Source: Planomonospora sp. ID67723 (GTDB lineage: Bacteria; Actinomycetota; Actinomycetes; Streptosporangiales; Streptosporangiaceae). Taken from it: a stretch of 64,000 bases of DNA. The notes under the pieces were generated by a model. It ran no database searches and was not told the DNA's origin. It worked only from the letters and a program-made list of their open reading frames with translations. Below are positions 8,687 to 15,437 of the stretch, in pieces. Where the stretch lies: contig NZ_JABTEZ010000007.1 in NCBI RefSeq assembly GCF_015711605.1, forward strand, positions 1 to 64,000, in the 5' to 3' direction. The number at the start of each line of letters is the position of its first letter. The first letter of the stretch is position 1. A program made the translations under genes and the position numbers.

Positions 8687-8877
8687 ACTCCGACGACACA
8701 CCCCCGCCAACCGTCCCCGCGCCCGCAGACCCCCAGCCACCGGACCCAGACGCCCGCCGCGCGAAGCCCCGCGACGCACCCCAGTCAACCGGCCGCAGCC
8801 ACCCGGCCCCGGGCACCGGCGGCCCCTGCACCGCACCCGAACACACCCCCACAGCCGCCCCCGCCCCCGCCCCCGCA

Positions 8878-8913
8878 GACACGGACACGGACACGGACAC
8901 GGACACGGACACG
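8878..8913 (+). repeat. tandem hexamer (GACACG)x6
   Basis: Six perfect GACACG units upstream of the rlpA-like gene. Identical arrays occur at 11167-11202 and 14314-14349 as part of the large repeats. Non-coding. Confidence 0.9.
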
Positions 8914-8988
8914 GGCGCAGCCGTCTCCCGGCCCGATCCCCGGCACGCGCCAACCCCGACGGACACGGGACTTTAGCCTTTCCCGACC

Positions 8989-9124
8989 GCGGCAACCCAC
9001 CTGCACCCTTCGTGCACTCCCCCCGCTACGCCCGAACGGCTTACTGGATATCGAAGGCCGCTACAGCAGGGCCTTCACCGGCCGCCAAGCCGGACGCCCT
9101 GCCGCCGCACAAAGGATCGCCTTC
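8989..9124 (+). promoter_or_regulatory. conserved leader of rlpA-like copy 1 (candidate structured 5' UTR)
   Basis: This leader recurs before the other rlpA-like copies and, diverged, before the unrelated CHAP gene (59653-59810). The shared part includes a 7-bp stem, GAAGGCC/GGCCTTC, around an identical GCTACAGCAG loop. In the CHAP leader one pair becomes a G-U wobble, so pairing is retained. Role unknown. Confidence 0.5.
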
Positions 9125-9745
9125 ATGACCTTCTCCGCTCGCCTGACCACCAGCGCCCGCCTGATCACCGCCACCCTGGGCCTCGCCCTGACCGCCGGAA
9201 TCAGCATGGCCACCGCCGGTGCAGCGCACGCGGACACCGACACCACCGGTGACACGGTCATGCTCAAGGGCGCCACCACCGCCTCCTACTACTGGGACGA
9301 CTCCTCCGGCCGCAACGGCGACACCGGCCTGCCCGCCTCCGGCAAGCCCATGCAGAAGGGCCTGGCCGCCTCCCCCTCCTGGCCCCTGATGACCGAGGGC
9401 TACGTCCTCTACAAGGGCAAGAAGGCCCCCTTCTTCGTCGGCGACCGCGGCCCCGGCACCCCCTCCAACCGCGGCATCATGCTCGACCTCGACGCCAAGA
9501 CCTTCGCCCAGCTGACCGGCGGCACCTTCAACCCCGACACCCTCAGCGTCGACGGCATCGACGGCGAAGGCCACATCAAGGTCACCTACGTCATCACCAA
9601 GTGGGGCAAGGGCGTCGGCACCAAGAACCACCCCAAGCCCTTCTCCACCGGCGCCTGGTCGGTCAAGGACACCAACCCCGCCAAGCCCCTCACCCTCACC
9701 AAGCCCAAGCCGCAGGCCCAGAGCGCAGCCATCATGGCCGTATGA
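9125..9745 (+). CDS. secreted RlpA-like double-psi beta-barrel protein, short form (copy 1)
   Basis: A 206-aa exported protein. The Sec signal peptide (about residues 1-36) probably ends AHA. A barrel domain resembling RlpA/3D proteins follows, with ASYYW near 53 and GDRGPGTPSNRGIMLDLD at 106-123. RlpA-type barrels bind or cleave peptidoglycan glycans; here catalysis is not proven. The protein matches copy 2 to the KPKP stretch near residue 196, then diverges into a short tail (QAQSAAIMAV). It therefore lacks copy 2's Ala-rich linker and C-terminal membrane segment and should be released. A hairpin follows at 9847. It is identical to copy 3. Confidence 0.85.
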   Translation: MTFSARLTTSARLITATLGLALTAGISMATAGAAHADTDTTGDTVMLKGATTASYYWDDSSGRNGDTGLPASGKPMQKGLAASPSWPLMTEGYVLYKGKKAPFFVGDRGPGTPSNRGIMLDLDAKTFAQLTGGTFNPDTLSVDGIDGEGHIKVTYVITKWGKGVGTKNHPKPFSTGAWSVKDTNPAKPLTLTKPKPQAQSAAIMAV

Positions 9746-9846
9746 GACGCCACCGCCACACCCAGCAAAACCCCTGCCGACGCCCCCCGCGAACCGCAAA
9801 GCGGACCCCACCGCAAAGCAGCCCCACCCCGCCACTTCCCGCCCCT

Positions 9847-9877
9847 CAGGCCGTCACCGACCCCCGGTGACGGCCTG
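9847..9877 (+). terminator. terminator hairpin after rlpA-like copy 1
   Basis: A 13-bp perfect GC-rich stem (9847-9859 with 9865-9877) about 100 nt downstream of the stop. The identical hairpin follows copy 3 at 15283-15313. Confidence 0.7.
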
Positions 9878-9963
9878 ACGGCGTTCCCGACCCCACCCCG
9901 GCCCCCTCTTCCCCAGCCGCCAACACCCGCAACCCGTTCCCTGCCCGCCGGCCTCTCCCGCAA

Positions 9964-9984
9964 AGTGTTTACGGCGTAAACACT
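9964..9984. repeat. palindrome d, core 9967-9981
   Basis: Exact core GTTTACGGCGTAAAC with 3 extra paired bases each side, within the parB-like fragment. Confidence 0.95.
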
Positions 9985-10056
9985 CCTGTTGTCACAGCGG
10001 ACGGCTTCCGCCGCCTCTCTCGAGCGCCCCGCATCAGCCGGTGGAGGTCCTACCGC

Positions 10057-10488
10057 TCAGTCGTCGAGCTCGGCCACCTCGACGACGGCGAACTCTCCTC
10101 GCGTCTCCCGCACCGCATCCTTCCACCGTCCGTAGTCGGTGGTCAGGATGGGGCACCCGTGCAGGACCGCCTGCACGGCCGCCTGAACGTCCCACAGCTC
10201 GCCGAACGCTTCGACCTCCAACCGGAGGCGGGCGAGATCCGAAGAGTCGTCGAAGGCCGCCAGACCCGCGAACTTCGCGGAGTTCAGACGACAGACGCCC
10301 CGCACAGTCGCCATCTGCTCATCGTTGGCACCGATGTCGATGGCGGCGCCGGTGACTGCCAGAGCGGGGACGATCAAAGTGATCTTGTCGGCGTCGAGCT
10401 GCTGGAGCAGGATGATGATGTCGGAATCGCCACGTGCCACCTCGGTGAGCACCATCGCATCCAGGACGAAGGCCGGGTCAGCGGCCAT
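10057..10488 (-). CDS. PIN-domain toxin (VapC-like)
   Basis: A 143-aa PIN-type protein. The first catalytic Asp is in FVLDAMVLTEVARGD and the C-terminal acidic motif in ILTTDYGRWKD; the central acidic residue is probably in FGELWDVQ. Its start lies inside the end of the upstream RHH gene (11-nt overlap), the usual coupling of antitoxin and toxin. It is expected to be a metal-dependent ribonuclease; its target is unknown. Confidence 0.82.
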   Translation of the reverse strand: MAADPAFVLDAMVLTEVARGDSDIIILLQQLDADKITLIVPALAVTGAAIDIGANDEQMATVRGVCRLNSAKFAGLAAFDDSSDLARLRLEVEAFGELWDVQAAVQAVLHGCPILTTDYGRWKDAVRETRGEFAVVEVAELDD

Positions 10489-10729
10489 TCAGAATCTCCT
10501 GGGCCTTGCGTGCCCGCCGCTGAGCCCTGGCGACCACCTCCGGATCCTCCTGAGCCTTCTCGACCGCCGCCCGCCAGGCGGCGTCCGCACGGCGTTCCGT
10601 TTCGATCCGCCGGGCCACGGCTTCATTGAAGTAGGCCGACACGGATCGGACACGTCCCTGCTCGACCTGCTGCTGAACGTATTCGTGGAAATCCTCTTCC
10701 ACGGTGATGGTGATCGGGCGAGTGCTCAT
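10478..10729 (-). CDS. ribbon-helix-helix antitoxin
   Basis: An 83-aa protein. The N-terminal RHH (ITITVEEDFHEYVQQQVEQG, then SVSAYFNEAVARRI) is followed by a charged helical tail (AWRAAVEKAQEDPEVVARAQ). It overlaps the PIN toxin by 11 nt and probably autoregulates. A close paralogue without a toxin lies at 12413-12700, showing that this segment was duplicated. Confidence 0.85.
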   Translation of the reverse strand: MSTRPITITVEEDFHEYVQQQVEQGRVRSVSAYFNEAVARRIETERRADAAWRAAVEKAQEDPEVVARAQRRARKAQEILNGR

Positions 10730-10896
10730 ATGTTCATCATATAAAGAAAGCGGTTGCTCGCGAAGCGTTTCCAGCCGATCGAGTACGGCAGGTCTGCGCG
10801 GCTCCGCACTCGAAGACTGTCCCGGGACAGGTGAAGGTGTTTGCGGGGTGAACGGCGGCCCGCAGGGCGGCCGTTCACCCCGCCCTCGCCTGAAGG

Positions 10897-10923
10897 CGAA
10901 GTGTTTACGGCGTAAACGCTTCG
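10897..10923. repeat. palindrome e, core 10903-10917
   Basis: Exact core GTTTACGGCGTAAAC. The arms extend to CGAAG/CTTCG with one T-G pair in between, so pairing is kept through a wobble. Confidence 0.95.
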
Positions 10924-10940
10924 GCTGCCCGCTGTCCCAG

Positions 10941-12000
10941 CCGCACCGGCAACCGCAACCGTTTACGCCGTAAACACTCCGACGACACACCCCCGCCAAC
11001 CGTCCCCGCGCCCGCAGACCCCCAGCCACCGGACCCAGACGCCCGCCGCGCGAAGCCCCGCGACGCACCCCAGTCAACCGGCCGCAGCCACCCGGCCCCG
11101 GGCACCGGCGGCCCCTGCACCGCACCCGAACACACCCCCACAGCCGCCCCCGCCCCCGCCCCCGCAGACACGGACACGGACACGGACACGGACACGGACA
11201 CGGGCGCAGCCGTCTCCCGGCCCGATCCCCGGCACGCGCCAACCCCGACGGACACGGGACTTTAGCCTTTCCCGACCGCGGCAACCCACCTGCACCCTTC
11301 GTGCACTCCCCCCGCTACGCCCGAACGGCTTACTGGATATCGAAGGCCGCTACAGCAGGGCCTTCACCGGCCGCCAAGCCGGACGCCCTGCCGCCGCACA
11401 AAGGATCGCCTTCATGACCTTCTCCGCTCGCCTGACCACCAGCGCCCGCCTGATCACCGCCACCCTGGGCCTCGCCCTGACCGCCGGAATCAGCATGGCC
11501 ACCGCCGGTGCAGCGCACGCGGACACCGACACCACCGGTGACACGGTCATGCTCAAGGGCGCCACCACCGCCTCCTACTACTGGGACGACTCCTCCGGCC
11601 GCAACGGCGACACCGGCCTGCCCGCCTCCGGCAAGCCCATGCAGAAGGGCCTGGCCGCCTCCCCCTCCTGGCCCCTGATGACCGAGGGCTACGTCCTCTA
11701 CAAGGGCAAGAAGGCCCCCTTCTTCGTCGGCGACCGCGGCCCCGGCACCCCCTCCAACCGCGGCATCATGCTCGACCTCGACGCCAAGACCTTCGCCCAG
11801 CTGACCGGCGGCACCTTCAACCCCGACACCCTCAGCGTCGACGGCATCGACGGCGAAGGCCACATCAAGGTCACCTACGTCATCACCAAGTGGGGCAAGG
11901 GCGTCGGCACCAAGAACCACCCCAAGCCCTTCTCCACCGGCGCCTGGTCGGTCAAGGACACCAACCCCGCCAAGCCCCTCACCCTCACCAAGCCCAAGCC
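10941..12000 (+). repeat. 1.06-kb direct repeat, copy 2
   Basis: Shares 8652-9711 and 14088-15147. It covers palindrome f (10961), the GACACG array, the leader and the first ~196 codons of the rlpA-like gene, then diverges at the C-terminal coding part. Confidence 0.9.
10961..10975. repeat. palindrome f
   Basis: Exact core GTTTACGCCGTAAAC near the left edge of repeat copy 2. Confidence 0.95.
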
Positions 12001-12235
12001 CAAGGCTGCTGAGACCACCACCGCCAAGACCGAGACCGTGCAGGCCGCCTCCGCCGCCGCCCAGCCCGCCCCGGTCGTCAACACCACCCCGAAGACCGCC
12101 GCCGTCGCCGCCACCACCGATGACACCACCGGCATCCCCGCCGGCATCGCCCTCGGCGCCGCGCTCATCGCCATCGGCGGCGCCTACGCCGGCCGCAACA
12201 CCCTCCGCGAGCGCTTCGTCCGCACCAACGCCTGA
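11414..12235 (+). CDS. RlpA-like double-psi beta-barrel protein, membrane-anchored long form (copy 2)
   Basis: A 273-aa protein identical to the short copies through the signal peptide and barrel (GDRGP at 106-110). It continues with an Ala/Thr/Lys-rich linker, a hydrophobic segment (IPAGIALGAALIAIGGAYAG, about 241-260) and a basic tail ending ERFVRTNA. That gives an extracellular barrel tethered to the membrane; no clear LPxTG-type sortase motif precedes the segment. It is probably the ancestral form, with the two short copies derived by recombination within the KPKP region. A strong hairpin follows at 12273. Confidence 0.85.
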   Translation: MTFSARLTTSARLITATLGLALTAGISMATAGAAHADTDTTGDTVMLKGATTASYYWDDSSGRNGDTGLPASGKPMQKGLAASPSWPLMTEGYVLYKGKKAPFFVGDRGPGTPSNRGIMLDLDAKTFAQLTGGTFNPDTLSVDGIDGEGHIKVTYVITKWGKGVGTKNHPKPFSTGAWSVKDTNPAKPLTLTKPKPKAAETTTAKTETVQAASAAAQPAPVVNTTPKTAAVAATTDDTTGIPAGIALGAALIAIGGAYAGRNTLRERFVRTNA

Positions 12236-12272
12236 CCCGCCCCACGGGCAGACACCCACGGCAGACAGGCAC

Positions 12273-12303
12273 AAGGCCGCCACCGGACCCCGGTGGCGGC
12301 CTT
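12273..12303 (+). terminator. terminator hairpin after rlpA-like copy 2
   Basis: A perfect 13-bp GC-rich stem (12273-12285 with 12291-12303) about 40 nt after the stop. Confidence 0.8.
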
Positions 12304-12362
12304 GTCATGTTTCCGGCCGAAGAAGGGCCCCAAGCACGAAGCCGAGCCCGACCACCCAACCG

Positions 12363-12393
12363 CCGCTGGTGTTTACGGCGTAAACACCAGCGG
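12363..12393. repeat. palindrome g, core 12371-12385
   Basis: Exact core GTTTACGGCGTAAAC with perfect 15-bp arms. The flanks (CCGCTGG/CCAGCGG) are unlike those of other sites. Confidence 0.95.
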
Positions 12394-12412
12394 GCCCCAG
12401 GGCCTGCTCCGG

Positions 12413-12700
12413 TCACCCCACACCGCCTCGACGGACACCGTGTCCGGAGCGAACGCCGTACCAGCGGTTACGCAGGATCTCCTGGGCCTTGCGTGCTCGT
12501 CGCCGAGCCCTGGTGACCACCTCCGGATCCTCCTGAGCCTTCTCGACCGCCGCCCGCCAGGCGGCGTCCGCACGGCGTTCCGTTTCGATCCGCCGGGCCA
12601 CGGCTTCGCGGAAATAGTCCGACATGGGCTGGACGCGTCCCTGCCCGATCTGCTGCCGGACGTAGGCATGGAAGTCCTTGTCCGCGGCGACGGCGCTCAT
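12413..12700 (-). CDS. orphan RHH antitoxin, paralogue of 10478-10729
   Basis: A 95-aa protein that matches the RHH antitoxin at 10478-10729 from the YFxEAVARRIETERRADAAW stretch through KAQEIL. The coupled PIN gene is missing. The sequence corresponding to the toxin start has been replaced near 12470, so the frame reads on into a non-homologous tail (RWYGVRSGHGVRRGGVG). The N-terminal RHH strand is weaker (MSAVAADKDFHAYVRQQ). This is a duplicated antitoxin remnant; it may still bind DNA or the paralogous toxin. Confidence 0.7.
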   Translation of the reverse strand: MSAVAADKDFHAYVRQQIGQGRVQPMSDYFREAVARRIETERRADAAWRAAVEKAQEDPEVVTRARRRARKAQEILRNRWYGVRSGHGVRRGGVG

Positions 12701-12798
12701 GCAACTGCCCGTATGGTCCTCGCGCGAAGAAGGTGGCAGCTCTCGAAACGTTTCCAGCCGATTGAGCGACGACGGGAAGCGGCGGCAGGCCGCGCTGT

Positions 12799-12813
12799 GT
12801 TCACGCCGTAAAC
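12799..12813. repeat. palindrome h (one mismatch)
   Basis: GTTCACGCCGTAAAC, one change from the common core, between the orphan antitoxin and the RHH-PIN-RHH cluster. Confidence 0.8.
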
Positions 12814-12850
12814 ACCCGACCGGTTCCTACTCGTGTGCAACCACAGGACA

Positions 12851-13078
12851 TCAAGCGATCGGCTGACGTTTGGTGTACTCCTCCGCTGCCGCGAGCAGCA
12901 CACTCACAGGGATCACGGCTTGAGCGTCCGCAAGACTCGCGACGATCGCCTCCCGGATCAGAGCGGTCGGCTTGATGCCCCGTTCCGCCGCCCGAGCTCG
13001 CACCGCGTCCATCACCGGTTTGGGCAACCTCAATGACGTAGTGATCATCTGATCAGGAGCCCCATCAGCCATGTCCAC
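12851..13078 (-). CDS. RHH protein, third member of an RHH-PIN-RHH cluster
   Basis: A 75-aa protein with a ribbon-helix-helix motif (MITTSLRLPKPVMDAVRARA, then IKPTALIREAIVASL) and a short C-terminal helix. The GTG start at 13078 lies 2 nt after the PIN gene stop with GGAG in position; ATG 13072 is an alternative. A second RHH gene directly downstream of the toxin is unusual. It could be another antitoxin, a repressor, or the antitoxin half of a module whose toxin was lost. Confidence 0.75.
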   Translation of the reverse strand: MDMADGAPDQMITTSLRLPKPVMDAVRARAAERGIKPTALIREAIVASLADAQAVIPVSVLLAAAEEYTKRQPIA

Positions 13079-13080
13079 CG

Positions 13081-13566
13081 TCAGCTCCAGTTCTCCGGTG
13101 GGCCGTCTTGGAGATCCTCAAAACTCACTCCCGGCAGGTCGGCCAAGAGCGGCCCCCAGATGTACTTACCGGCAAGGGTCAGCACAGTGCGATCGGTCCG
13201 ATTGCCCCAGTAGGCGGTCTCAGCCACGTCGATCGGCACGGTGTCCACTCCGAGATCTGCCCATGTGCCGGAGACTCCTCGCTGGGCGTCCCCATCGAGG
13301 TCAACCTTGACGGGGTCATAGCCGACGCCGAGCTGGATAACGATCTCGTCGGGACCAGGCTTCGGACTACGGGCCAGAAGCTCTGCATCCAGATATTCGC
13401 GTTGGTCGATCGACAGGCCCGCTCGTGCCGCGATCACCGAGGTGACGGGCAGCAGGAGGCCGCCGGGGATCCGACGCTTGATCGCGTGAACCATGCCGAC
13501 CGCCTGATCGTGCCCTTGTGCGTAGGCAGTGATGAGTGAGGTGTCAAGGATGAACTTGGAACTCAC
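13081..13566 (-). CDS. PIN-like toxin of the RHH-PIN-RHH cluster
   Basis: A 161-aa protein beginning SSKFILDTSLITAYAQGHD, with the first PIN Asp in FILDTS. It is longer than the other PIN proteins here, and its C-terminal half (DVAETAYWGNRTDRTVLTLA) is less canonical. The GTG start overlaps the TGA of the upstream RHH gene (GTGA). It is likely a VapC-type ribonuclease held by the upstream antitoxin. Loss of canonical C-terminal acidic residues could mean altered activity. Confidence 0.7.
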   Translation of the reverse strand: MSSKFILDTSLITAYAQGHDQAVGMVHAIKRRIPGGLLLPVTSVIAARAGLSIDQREYLDAELLARSPKPGPDEIVIQLGVGYDPVKVDLDGDAQRGVSGTWADLGVDTVPIDVAETAYWGNRTDRTVLTLAGKYIWGPLLADLPGVSFEDLQDGPPENWS

Positions 13567-13820
13567 GCTGTGGCTCGACCGGCGTATTTGGCGATCAGTT
13601 CCTCGGCGCGACGCTCGCCGGCTGCGAACCCCTCAGGACTGGATGCACGGATCGCCTCGATACGACGTGCTTCCCGCTGCTTCGCGGCTCGATAATCCTC
13701 TTGCATCTGCCGGTGGAGAGCCTGGGCGATGTACTCAGTGGGAGTGATGTCCTGGCCGGTCTCAGCGATCCACTGTCTGGCTTCGGCGAGCAGGTCCGCC
13801 GGAAGGGGCTCATGACTCAT
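13563..13820 (-). CDS. antitoxin-like small protein upstream of the PIN gene
   Basis: An 85-aa helical protein (MSHEPLPADLLAEARQWIAE..., ITPTEYIAQALHRQMQEDYR) overlapping the PIN start by 4 nt. Size, charge and overlap fit an RHH/VapB-type antitoxin, though the N-terminal strand is not obvious. ATG 13820 is chosen over an upstream in-frame start at 13844 because it gives the usual antitoxin length. Confidence 0.7.
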   Translation of the reverse strand: MSHEPLPADLLAEARQWIAETGQDITPTEYIAQALHRQMQEDYRAAKQREARRIEAIRASSPEGFAAGERRAEELIAKYAGRATA

Positions 13821-14028
13821 ACACCCAGCGTAGTGCGGACGCATTGCACAACATAGGAAATTGGCGTCGCCGGCGAGATCTCACTGCGGGGGAGGATCGT
13901 CGTCACAGACAGCCCGGGGTCGGTCTGATCACGTTGAGCCCTCGCTATCTCAGGGGGTGTTCACGGCGTGGGCACCCCGGCTGGTACGGCCCCCGCCCGC
14001 AGAACCCGCCCCATGCACGGCTGAAGGC

Positions 14029-14043
14029 GTTTACGCCGTAAAC
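14029..14043. repeat. palindrome i
   Basis: Exact core GTTTACGCCGTAAAC, duplicate of palindrome b. Confidence 0.95.
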
Positions 14044-14107
14044 ACTCCGACGGCCGGGCGCCAGGACTCCTCACCCCACCGCTCTCCCCGCACCGGCAAC
14101 CGCAACC

Positions 14108-14122
14108 GTTTACGCCGTAAAC
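14108..14122. repeat. palindrome j
   Basis: Exact core GTTTACGCCGTAAAC, duplicate of palindrome c. Confidence 0.95.
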
Positions 14123-14560
14123 ACTCCGACGACACACCCCCGCCAACCGTCCCCGCGCCCGCAGACCCCCAGCCACCGGACCCAGACGCCCGCCGCGCGA
14201 AGCCCCGCGACGCACCCCAGTCAACCGGCCGCAGCCACCCGGCCCCGGGCACCGGCGGCCCCTGCACCGCACCCGAACACACCCCCACAGCCGCCCCCGC
14301 CCCCGCCCCCGCAGACACGGACACGGACACGGACACGGACACGGACACGGGCGCAGCCGTCTCCCGGCCCGATCCCCGGCACGCGCCAACCCCGACGGAC
14401 ACGGGACTTTAGCCTTTCCCGACCGCGGCAACCCACCTGCACCCTTCGTGCACTCCCCCCGCTACGCCCGAACGGCTTACTGGATATCGAAGGCCGCTAC
14501 AGCAGGGCCTTCACCGGCCGCCAAGCCGGACGCCCTGCCGCCGCACAAAGGATCGCCTTC

Positions 14561-15181
14561 ATGACCTTCTCCGCTCGCCTGACCACCAGCGCCCGCCTGA
14601 TCACCGCCACCCTGGGCCTCGCCCTGACCGCCGGAATCAGCATGGCCACCGCCGGTGCAGCGCACGCGGACACCGACACCACCGGTGACACGGTCATGCT
14701 CAAGGGCGCCACCACCGCCTCCTACTACTGGGACGACTCCTCCGGCCGCAACGGCGACACCGGCCTGCCCGCCTCCGGCAAGCCCATGCAGAAGGGCCTG
14801 GCCGCCTCCCCCTCCTGGCCCCTGATGACCGAGGGCTACGTCCTCTACAAGGGCAAGAAGGCCCCCTTCTTCGTCGGCGACCGCGGCCCCGGCACCCCCT
14901 CCAACCGCGGCATCATGCTCGACCTCGACGCCAAGACCTTCGCCCAGCTGACCGGCGGCACCTTCAACCCCGACACCCTCAGCGTCGACGGCATCGACGG
15001 CGAAGGCCACATCAAGGTCACCTACGTCATCACCAAGTGGGGCAAGGGCGTCGGCACCAAGAACCACCCCAAGCCCTTCTCCACCGGCGCCTGGTCGGTC
15101 AAGGACACCAACCCCGCCAAGCCCCTCACCCTCACCAAGCCCAAGCCGCAGGCCCAGAGCGCAGCCATCATGGCCGTATGA
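14561..15181 (+). CDS. secreted RlpA-like double-psi beta-barrel protein, short form (copy 3)
   Basis: Same 206-aa protein as at 9125-9745: signal peptide to about residue 36, barrel with GDRGP at 106-110 and LDLD at 120-123, and a short tail without the membrane anchor. Sequence identity of gene, leader and downstream hairpin shows a recent duplication or ongoing gene conversion. It points toward the convergent parB gene. Three gene doses may raise output of the released form. Confidence 0.85.
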   Translation: MTFSARLTTSARLITATLGLALTAGISMATAGAAHADTDTTGDTVMLKGATTASYYWDDSSGRNGDTGLPASGKPMQKGLAASPSWPLMTEGYVLYKGKKAPFFVGDRGPGTPSNRGIMLDLDAKTFAQLTGGTFNPDTLSVDGIDGEGHIKVTYVITKWGKGVGTKNHPKPFSTGAWSVKDTNPAKPLTLTKPKPQAQSAAIMAV

Positions 15182-15282
15182 GACGCCACCGCCACACCCA
15201 GCAAAACCCCTGCCGACGCCCCCCGCGAACCGCAAAGCGGACCCCACCGCAAAGCAGCCCCACCCCGCCACTTCCCGCCCCT

Positions 15283-15313
15283 CAGGCCGTCACCGACCCC
15301 CGGTGACGGCCTG
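15283..15313 (+). terminator. terminator hairpin after rlpA-like copy 3
   Basis: A perfect 13-bp stem identical to 9847-9877, between the convergent rlpA-like and parB genes. Confidence 0.7.
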
Positions 15314-15437
15314 ACGGCGTTCCCGACCCCACCCCGGCCCCCTCTTCCCCAGCCGCCAACACCCCCGACCGTGATCACACCGTGAACACCCGGCTTCTCC
15401 GCGCCGGAGACCCTCGCCCCCGCACGCACGCCCTACC

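Larger units (their letters stand above)
8435..9124. other. intergenic repeat-rich region before rlpA-like copy 1
   Basis: No supported gene. From 8518 it is part of a 1.41-kb repeat found again at 13954. It carries a decayed palindrome (about 8519-8539), two exact palindrome cores (8593, 8672), a cytosine-rich tract, six GACACG units and a conserved leader before the coding region. Confidence 0.6.
8518..9928 (+). repeat. 1.41-kb direct repeat, copy 1
   Basis: Appears identical to 13954-15364 (offset 5436) and includes the short rlpA-like gene and its hairpin. Positions 8652-9711 are also shared with 10941-12000 (offset 2289). Both 1.41-kb copies begin at a degenerate palindrome. Confidence 0.9.
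9746..10056. other. intergenic: end of repeat, parB-like fragment, palindrome
   Basis: Holds the terminator hairpin (9847-9877), the end of the 1.41-kb repeat (9928), then about 55 bp (9931-9985) nearly identical to an internal piece of parB (about 15570-15625), including its palindrome. No intact gene. Confidence 0.7.
10730..11413. other. intergenic repeat-rich region before rlpA-like copy 2
   Basis: No supported gene. It contains the TA promoter side, a decayed palindrome (10839-10853) that opens a large hairpin, palindromes e and f, and from 10941 the 1.06-kb repeat with the GACACG array and conserved leader. Confidence 0.6.
13821..14560. other. intergenic repeat-rich region before rlpA-like copy 3
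   Basis: No supported gene. 13821-13953 is the promoter side of the TA cluster. From 13954 the 1.41-kb repeat begins: decayed palindrome at its edge, palindromes i and j, GACACG array (14314-14349) and leader (14425-14560). Confidence 0.6.
13954..15364 (+). repeat. 1.41-kb direct repeat, copy 3
   Basis: Appears identical to 8518-9928 and carries the second short rlpA-like gene. Right of 15364 lies the parB end, whereas right of copy 1 lies only a parB fragment. Confidence 0.9.

Noticed and set aside
8233-8976. Open frames over the palindrome and GACACG regions encoding Thr-Asp or Arg-Val repeats
   Set aside because: They arise from the tandem hexamer and palindromes, lack ribosome sites, and occur on both strands.
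8989-9124. ydaO (c-di-AMP) riboswitch before the wall-hydrolase genes
   Set aside because: Such riboswitches precede actinobacterial wall hydrolases, but the hallmark 3' block with GTCAGCTAAC is not found in this leader or the CHAP leader.
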